Assembly: GCF_024347355.1 (NCBI RefSeq)
Contig: NZ_AP025465.1
Location: 2,170,001-2,234,000 of the forward strand
Reading direction: 5' to 3'
Source of the DNA: Vibrio chagasii
GTDB lineage: Bacteria; Pseudomonadota; Gammaproteobacteria; Enterobacterales; Vibrionaceae
DNA: 64,000 nucleotides
Shown in pieces: positions 59,354-64,000 of this stretch. Both the position numbers and the translations under genes were made by a program. The number at the start of each line of letters is the position of its first letter. Positions within the stretch are counted from its first letter, which is position 1. Under the pieces are notes generated by a model that saw only the letters and a program-made list of their open reading frames with translations, was not told the DNA's origin and ran no database searches.

Positions 59354-61984
59354 TTACTTTTCTTTGGGCTTTTTACGTTTATCCGTTACTTCCCATTTAC
59401 CGTCAATGTACAAGGCGGTCCAACCAGAAGGCTTACCATCCACTTCTGTACGAACGTAGTTCTCTTTTGTCTTACGACTAAAACGAACCACTGTCGGCTT
59501 ACCGTCTGGATCAGCCACTGGAGCTGTCGTTAGGTATTGGAACTTCGGTGAAATACGGTCTTTAAAGCGAACTAATTCTTCCACTAAAGGAGCACGAGTT
59601 TCACGTGATTTAGGGAAGTTACTTGCTGCCATGAATAGACCAGAAGCACCATCACGAAGCACAAAGTACGCGTCTGAATTTTCACATGGAAGTTCAGGGA
59701 AATGTACTGGGTCTTCTTTTGGTGGCGCAACTTCGCCGTTTTTCAAAATCTTACGAGTGTTCTTACAATCTTCACTCGTACAATCCATGTACTTACCGAA
59801 ACGACCATTCTTCAGAACCATATCTGAACCACACTTGTCACACTCAACAAGCGGGCCATCATAGCCTTTTACTTTGAATTCGCCGTGTTCAACAACGTAA
59901 CCTTCACAGTTCGGGTTGTTACCACATACATGCATCTTACGCTTGTCATCAATCAGATAAGCGTCCATTGCCGTTTCACAGATCGGGCAACGCTTTTTAG
60001 CACGAAGGGCTGCGGTTTCAACATCTTCTTCAAGAACGTTGATAATACCTTCTTCATCACCAAGGTTAATCGTTGTCTTACAACGCTCTTTTGGTGGAAG
60101 TGCATAACCAGAACAGCCTAGGAATACGCCTGTCGAAGCAGTACGAATACCCATATTACGGCCACAAGTTGGACACTCAATATCGGTTTCAACGATGTGA
60201 TTTGGCTTCATGCCGCCTGCATCTTCGTCGAGGTCCGCTTTTTCCAAATCACCGGTAAAATCTTTGAAGAAATTATCTAGCACGCCTTTCCAGCTTGCTT
60301 CGCCTTCAGCGATTTGGTCTAACTTCTGCTCCATACGAGCCGTAAAGTCGTAGTTCATTAGGTCATTGAAGCTGCCGTCTAGACGGTCAGTAACAATTTC
60401 ACCCATCTTCTCAGCATAGAAACGACGCTGCTCAACTTTCACGTAACCACGATCTTGAATGGTAGAGATGATCGACGCGTATGTTGAAGGACGACCGATA
60501 CCACGTTTCTCAAGTTCTTTAACAAGCGCCGCTTCAGTGAAACGAGCCGGTGGCTTAGTAAAGTGTTGCTTAGGATCCAATGCAATGAGATCCAACTTAT
60601 CGCCAATTTGTACTGCAGGCAGGATCGTATCTTCGTTTTTACCCATCGGACGTTGAACACGAGTCCAGCCGTCGAATTTAAGGATACGACCTTTCGCTTT
60701 TAGCGTGTACTCTTCAGCTTTAACGCTTACTGTTGTTGAGTCGTACTGCGCAGGGGTCATTTGACACGCTACGAATTGATTCCAGATCAGCGAGTAAAGC
60801 TTGTGTGCGTCTGCGTCTACGCCATTTAAGTCTTCTGACTTAACATCAACGCTTGAAGGACGAATCGCTTCGTGAGCCTCTTGAGCGCCCTCTTTGCTAC
60901 CGTATACAAGCGCTTTAGGTGGCAGGTACTCTGCACCAAACTCAGAACCGATGTATTCACGAGCTGCTTCTACCGCTTCTGAACTCAAGTTGGTTGAGTC
61001 AGTACGCATATAAGTAATGTAGCCCGCTTCATATAGGCGTTGCGCCAACATCATGGTTTTCTTTACGCCATAACCAAGACGAGTACTCGCAGCCTGTTGA
61101 AGCGTTGAAGTAATGTACGGTGCAGACGGCTTACTCTTCGTTGGGCGGTCTTCACGCTTACATACTTCGTATTGTGCTTTCTCAAGAACACTCAATGCAG
61201 CTTGCGTTTGCGCTTCATTTTCAGGTTTAAACGCAACACCGTCTTTTTGTGCGACTTGAAGTCTAAAATCTGTTTTTTCTGCTGTTTTTGTATCAGCATG
61301 CACATCCCAGAACTCTTCTGGAATAAAGGCGTTGATCTCGCGCTCACGCTCAACAAGAAGCTTTACAGCCACTGATTGAACACGGCCAGCGGATAGGCCT
61401 CGTGCTACTTTCTTCCAAAGCAGAGGTGACACCATAAAGCCAACAACACGGTCCATAAAACGTCGTGCTTGCTGTGCGTTTACGCCATCGATGTTTAGCT
61501 CACCTGGAGTTTCAAAAGCTTGTTGAATTGCGTTCTTGGTGATTTCGTTAAACACCACTCGCTTGTATCGCGTTTCATCGCCACCGATGATCTCACGAAG
61601 GTGCCATGCGATAGCTTCTCCTTCGCGGTCCAAATCGGTTGCGAGATAAACATGGTCTGCGTTCTCAGCCAGTTTTTGCAGTTCAGCAACAACTTTTTCT
61701 TTACCCGGTAATACTTGGTAATTTGCTTCCCACTCTTTATACGGGTTAATACCCATCTTTTTGATAAGAGCTTTGCGATCTTTTTCTTTCTTGATACGAG
61801 CTTTTTCTTCTGGGCTCATACCCTTTGTTGAAACTGCAGCAGCCTTTTTACCAGTACTTTGACCTGCCGTTGGTAAATCACGTACGTGACCTACACTCGA
61901 CTTAACGACAAAGTCTTTGCCAAGGTATTTATTGATAGTTTTAGCCTTGGCCGGCGACTCCACTATAACGAGCGATTTACCCAT
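59354..61984 (-). CDS. topA: DNA topoisomerase I TopA
   Basis: An 876-residue type IA topoisomerase that relaxes negative supercoils. The TOPRIM domain is at the start ([27 protein letters not shown] with the acidic metal triad), the active-site Tyr in [10 protein letters not shown] (about residue 320), then the gate domains, and a C-terminal series of zinc ribbons ([27 protein letters not shown]). The ATG at 61984 (MGKSLVIVE) is the family start; a GTG at 62008 would add eight residues. It is monocistronic. Confidence 0.97.
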   Translation of the reverse strand: MGKSLVIVESPAKAKTINKYLGKDFVVKSSVGHVRDLPTAGQSTGKKAAAVSTKGMSPEEKARIKKEKDRKALIKKMGINPYKEWEANYQVLPGKEKVVAELQKLAENADHVYLATDLDREGEAIAWHLREIIGGDETRYKRVVFNEITKNAIQQAFETPGELNIDGVNAQQARRFMDRVVGFMVSPLLWKKVARGLSAGRVQSVAVKLLVEREREINAFIPEEFWDVHADTKTAEKTDFRLQVAQKDGVAFKPENEAQTQAALSVLEKAQYEVCKREDRPTKSKPSAPYITSTLQQAASTRLGYGVKKTMMLAQRLYEAGYITYMRTDSTNLSSEAVEAAREYIGSEFGAEYLPPKALVYGSKEGAQEAHEAIRPSSVDVKSEDLNGVDADAHKLYSLIWNQFVACQMTPAQYDSTTVSVKAEEYTLKAKGRILKFDGWTRVQRPMGKNEDTILPAVQIGDKLDLIALDPKQHFTKPPARFTEAALVKELEKRGIGRPSTYASIISTIQDRGYVKVEQRRFYAEKMGEIVTDRLDGSFNDLMNYDFTARMEQKLDQIAEGEASWKGVLDNFFKDFTGDLEKADLDEDAGGMKPNHIVETDIECPTCGRNMGIRTASTGVFLGCSGYALPPKERCKTTINLGDEEGIINVLEEDVETAALRAKKRCPICETAMDAYLIDDKRKMHVCGNNPNCEGYVVEHGEFKVKGYDGPLVECDKCGSDMVLKNGRFGKYMDCTSEDCKNTRKILKNGEVAPPKEDPVHFPELPCENSDAYFVLRDGASGLFMAASNFPKSRETRAPLVEELVRFKDRISPKFQYLTTAPVADPDGKPTVVRFSRKTKENYVRTEVDGKPSGWTALYIDGKWEVTDKRKKPKEK

Positions 61985-62423
61985 ATTGACTCTAACGTCC
62001 TTAATCACGATGCTTTAGCACCAACAATTTAACTTGTGGGCTTTTACGCATGATATTCTAAATTCATTGCTTCTTTTTTTACTATTGTGCGAGATTACTA
62101 GAAGATCAACCGCTTTTTTCAAAATTGGATCTGATCGCTCGACAATTCGTCGACTCACAGATAAAAGGGTCACAATATAAAGAAGCTATAAAGTACTCGA
62201 AAAGAATACTAGCAAGGGCCTATTCATCAGGCATTAACTCTAAACGGGCTCATACTAAGCTTGTCCATGAATCGAACGCGAGCCCCATTCCATTATTTTT
62301 GCCATAAATCACAAAATAAATTGTGGATATTCGAAAAGACTCTCTTAATCGGTTGTGAAATCATTGAATTTCTAGTTCGACATCATAAACTCAACGTTAT
62401 ATTCAGTTATCAGAGATAAACTC
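61985..62423. other. topA-yciN divergent intergenic region
   Basis: About 440 bases between divergent genes. It must contain both promoters, but no strong elements or structure are evident. A 60-codon frame at 62125-62307 looks random and has no ribosome site. Confidence 0.4.
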
Positions 62424-62669
62424 ATGACAAAGAAAGTAATAGCAGAATTTGATTTACTGCTTATCGCAAACCAAATTATCCAATCACATGATGACTACAT
62501 TGAAGGCATGCGCGCAAACAGCGTAGTAGAGAAAGACGATGTACTCGTCTTCAAAGGCGAATACTTCCTAGACAGCAATGGGATGCCGACAGAGAATACA
62601 ACCGCAGTATTTAACATGTTTAAATACTTAGCGCACCATCTTTCAAAAGAATTTACGCTTCAGCAGTAA
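62424..62669 (+). CDS. yciN: YciN (DUF2498) family protein
   Basis: An 81-residue protein matching E. coli YciN in length (83) and in VLVFKGEYFLDSNGMPTENTTAVFNMFKYLAHHLS (family block, about residues 40-75, given here only in part). It lies beside topA, as in E. coli. Function unknown. Confidence 0.9.
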   Translation: MTKKVIAEFDLLLIANQIIQSHDDYIEGMRANSVVEKDDVLVFKGEYFLDSNGMPTENTTAVFNMFKYLAHHLSKEFTLQQ

Positions 62670-62671
62670 TT

Positions 62672-62701
62672 AAAAAGCTTGCCATTTAGGCAAGCTTTTT
62701 T
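62672..62701. terminator. Bidirectional terminator between yciN and aroA
   Basis: A perfect 12-bp stem (AAAAAGCTTGCC at 62672-62683 with GGCAAGCTTTTT at 62689-62700), loop ATTTA, with T-runs on both strands. Confidence 0.9.
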
Positions 62702-62730
62702 ACTTCCTGAGTTTTATCAACTTAGCGTTC

Positions 62731-64000
62731 TTATTGACTCAGCATCTTCAGCTTGTCGAAGTAGTCAGGGAATGTCTTTGATGTACAACCCGGATCATTA
62801 ATCGTTACCGGCGTATCACTTAGCGCGACCAACGAAAAACACATTGCCATACGGTGATCATCGTAAGTATCAATCGCCGCATGTTTCAATTCAGCCACTG
62901 GATTAACGATGATGTAGTCTTCACCCTCTTCTACCTCAGCACCCACTTTACGTAGTTCGGTTGCCATGGCCGCAAGACGATCGGTCTCTTTCACACGCCA
63001 GTTGTAGACGTTACGAATCGCTGTTGTGCCTTTTGCAAACAGTGCAGTGGTCGCAATCGTCATCGCTGCATCAGGAATGTGGTTGTAGTCCATATCAATG
63101 CCCTTCAGCTCACCACAACGAGAGATAACGTAGTCATCACCCCATTCAATTTCAGCACCCATTTGTTCAAGTGCATCAGCAAATTGGATATCACCTTGGA
63201 TACTGTTTTTACCAATCCCCGTTACCTTAATTTCACCACCTTTAATCGCAGCTGCTGCTAGGAAGTAAGACGCGGAAGATGCATCGCCCTCGACAAGGAA
63301 ATCACCTGGTGCTTTGTATGATTGCCCCGTTGGAATGACAAACTCTTGGTAATCGTTGTTGATCACGTCCACACCAAATTGTTTCATAATGTGTAGCGTG
63401 ATATCGATGTATGGTTTAGAAACCAATTCACCCTCAATTTTGATGGTCACTTCACCTTCTGCTAACGGTGCTGCCATCAAAAATGCAGTCAAAAATTGGC
63501 TAGAAATAGAACCGTCGATCGAAACCGTACCGCTTTTCAGACCCGTGCCTGTGATTTTTAACGGTGGGTAGTTTTCATTTTCTAAATATTCAACGTCAGC
63601 GCCAGCTTCTCGTAGAGCGGTCACTAGGTGGCCAATCGGGCGCTCTTTCATGCGCGGTTCACCAGTTAGGACGTATTCACCACGACCTAAACAAAGCGCA
63701 GCCGCAAGCGGACGCATCGCAGTACCTGCGTTACCTAAGAAAAGTTCGAGTGCTTTGTCACTTGAAAATGCACCACCAACGCCCGTCACTTCACATACGG
63801 TTTTGTCCGCTGATAGCTGATAATCAACGCCTAACTGGGTCAGAGCATTCAACATGTGGCGAATGTCATCACTGTCTAATAAGTTAGTTAGGCGAGTCGT
63901 TCCAGTTGAAAGCGCAGCCAAAAGAAGCGCACGGTTAGAAACACTTTTTGAGCCAGGTAGGTTAACTTCCCCACTCACTTTTTGAATTGGTTGTAACGTA
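62731..64000 (-). CDS. aroA: EPSP synthase AroA (5' end beyond window edge)
   Basis: 423 residues are visible of about 426. 3-Phosphoshikimate 1-carboxyvinyltransferase, step six of the shikimate pathway, joins shikimate-3-phosphate and phosphoenolpyruvate. [15 protein letters not shown], the PEP-binding [13 protein letters not shown] and [14 protein letters not shown] are conserved, and the C-terminal half has [16 protein letters not shown]. The frame continues upstream of the GTG at 63978 to the window end with [12 protein letters not shown], which matches the family N-terminus, so that GTG is internal and the true start is just past base 64000. Confidence 0.96.
   Translation of the reverse strand, partial: TLQPIQKVSGEVNLPGSKSVSNRALLLAALSTGTTRLTNLLDSDDIRHMLNALTQLGVDYQLSADKTVCEVTGVGGAFSSDKALELFLGNAGTAMRPLAAALCLGRGEYVLTGEPRMKERPIGHLVTALREAGADVEYLENENYPPLKITGTGLKSGTVSIDGSISSQFLTAFLMAAPLAEGEVTIKIEGELVSKPYIDITLHIMKQFGVDVINNDYQEFVIPTGQSYKAPGDFLVEGDASSASYFLAAAAIKGGEIKVTGIGKNSIQGDIQFADALEQMGAEIEWGDDYVISRCGELKGIDMDYNHIPDAAMTIATTALFAKGTTAIRNVYNWRVKETDRLAAMATELRKVGAEVEEGEDYIIVNPVAELKHAAIDTYDDHRMAMCFSLVALSDTPVTINDPGCTSKTFPDYFDKLKMLSQ

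Noticed and set aside
62125..62307. 60-codon frame between topA and yciN
   Set aside because: No ribosome site, no recognisable family, composition like non-coding DNA.

Overview
The window reads as one stretch of a Vibrio chromosome, most likely the large chromosome of a species near the Splendidus clade. This rests on the Vibrio-type gene order (cpoB-pal-tolB-tolA-tolR-tolQ-ybgC next to cydABX-ybgE and ruvCAB; cmoM-mukFEB; torR/torD-purR-tfoY with a c-di-GMP riboswitch ahead of tfoY), on protein sequences that look vibrio-like throughout, and on moderate G+C. The species assignment is inference. Almost everything is core housekeeping DNA; the accessory signals are two insertion sequences and two gene-decay events.

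Layout. 1-1.9 kb: end of a cellulose-modification operon (bcsE tail, bcsF, bcsG). 2-5 kb: a LysR regulator, a HAD phosphatase and a deletion scar joining the start of gltS to the end of a TRAP permease. 5.2-8.8 kb: tRNA-Ser(GGA), the alanine exporter alaE and a hybrid sensor kinase. 8.9-13.3 kb: a YgfB/UPF0149 gene, an IS4-group element, a K+ channel and nadA. 13.4-22.3 kb: Tol-Pal envelope operon and cytochrome bd oxidase operon with an upstream FNR-type box. 22.8-28.8 kb: ruvB, ruvA, an inserted chemoreceptor gene, ruvC, aspS. 29-32 kb: a DUF72 gene and the cmoA-cmoB tRNA wobble-modification pair. 32.2-35.4 kb: a three-gene retropepsin / inactive transglutaminase-7TM / ATP-grasp ligase operon. 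35.6-39.6 kb: a large fused formate dehydrogenase gene broken by a 4-bp repeat expansion. 39.9-41.3 kb: a second IS4-group element. 41.3-49.8 kb: mukB-mukE-mukF condensin, cmoM, elyC. 49.9-55 kb: torR, torD, purR, tfoY, a TVP38 membrane protein and a small zinc-ribbon protein. 55-64 kb: an alpha/beta hydrolase, glgA-glgC, topA, yciN and aroA, which runs off the right edge.

Most notable: the two IS4-group elements are different from each other, yet both sit exactly inside the stem-loop of a Rho-independent terminator. The 11-bp and 12-bp target duplications cover the terminator loop, so the original hairpins can be rebuilt exactly. Both elements also carry their own hairpins: one followed by a T-run directly before the transposase ATG, and one near the right end facing the other way. 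These would block read-through into the transposase and could replace the host terminator they split. Other points for a second look are the torD-purR intergenic RNA (promoter, two hairpins and terminator), the glgC leader stem-loop, the three-gene peptide-handling operon, the frameshifted formate dehydrogenase and the gltS/TRAP deletion fusion.
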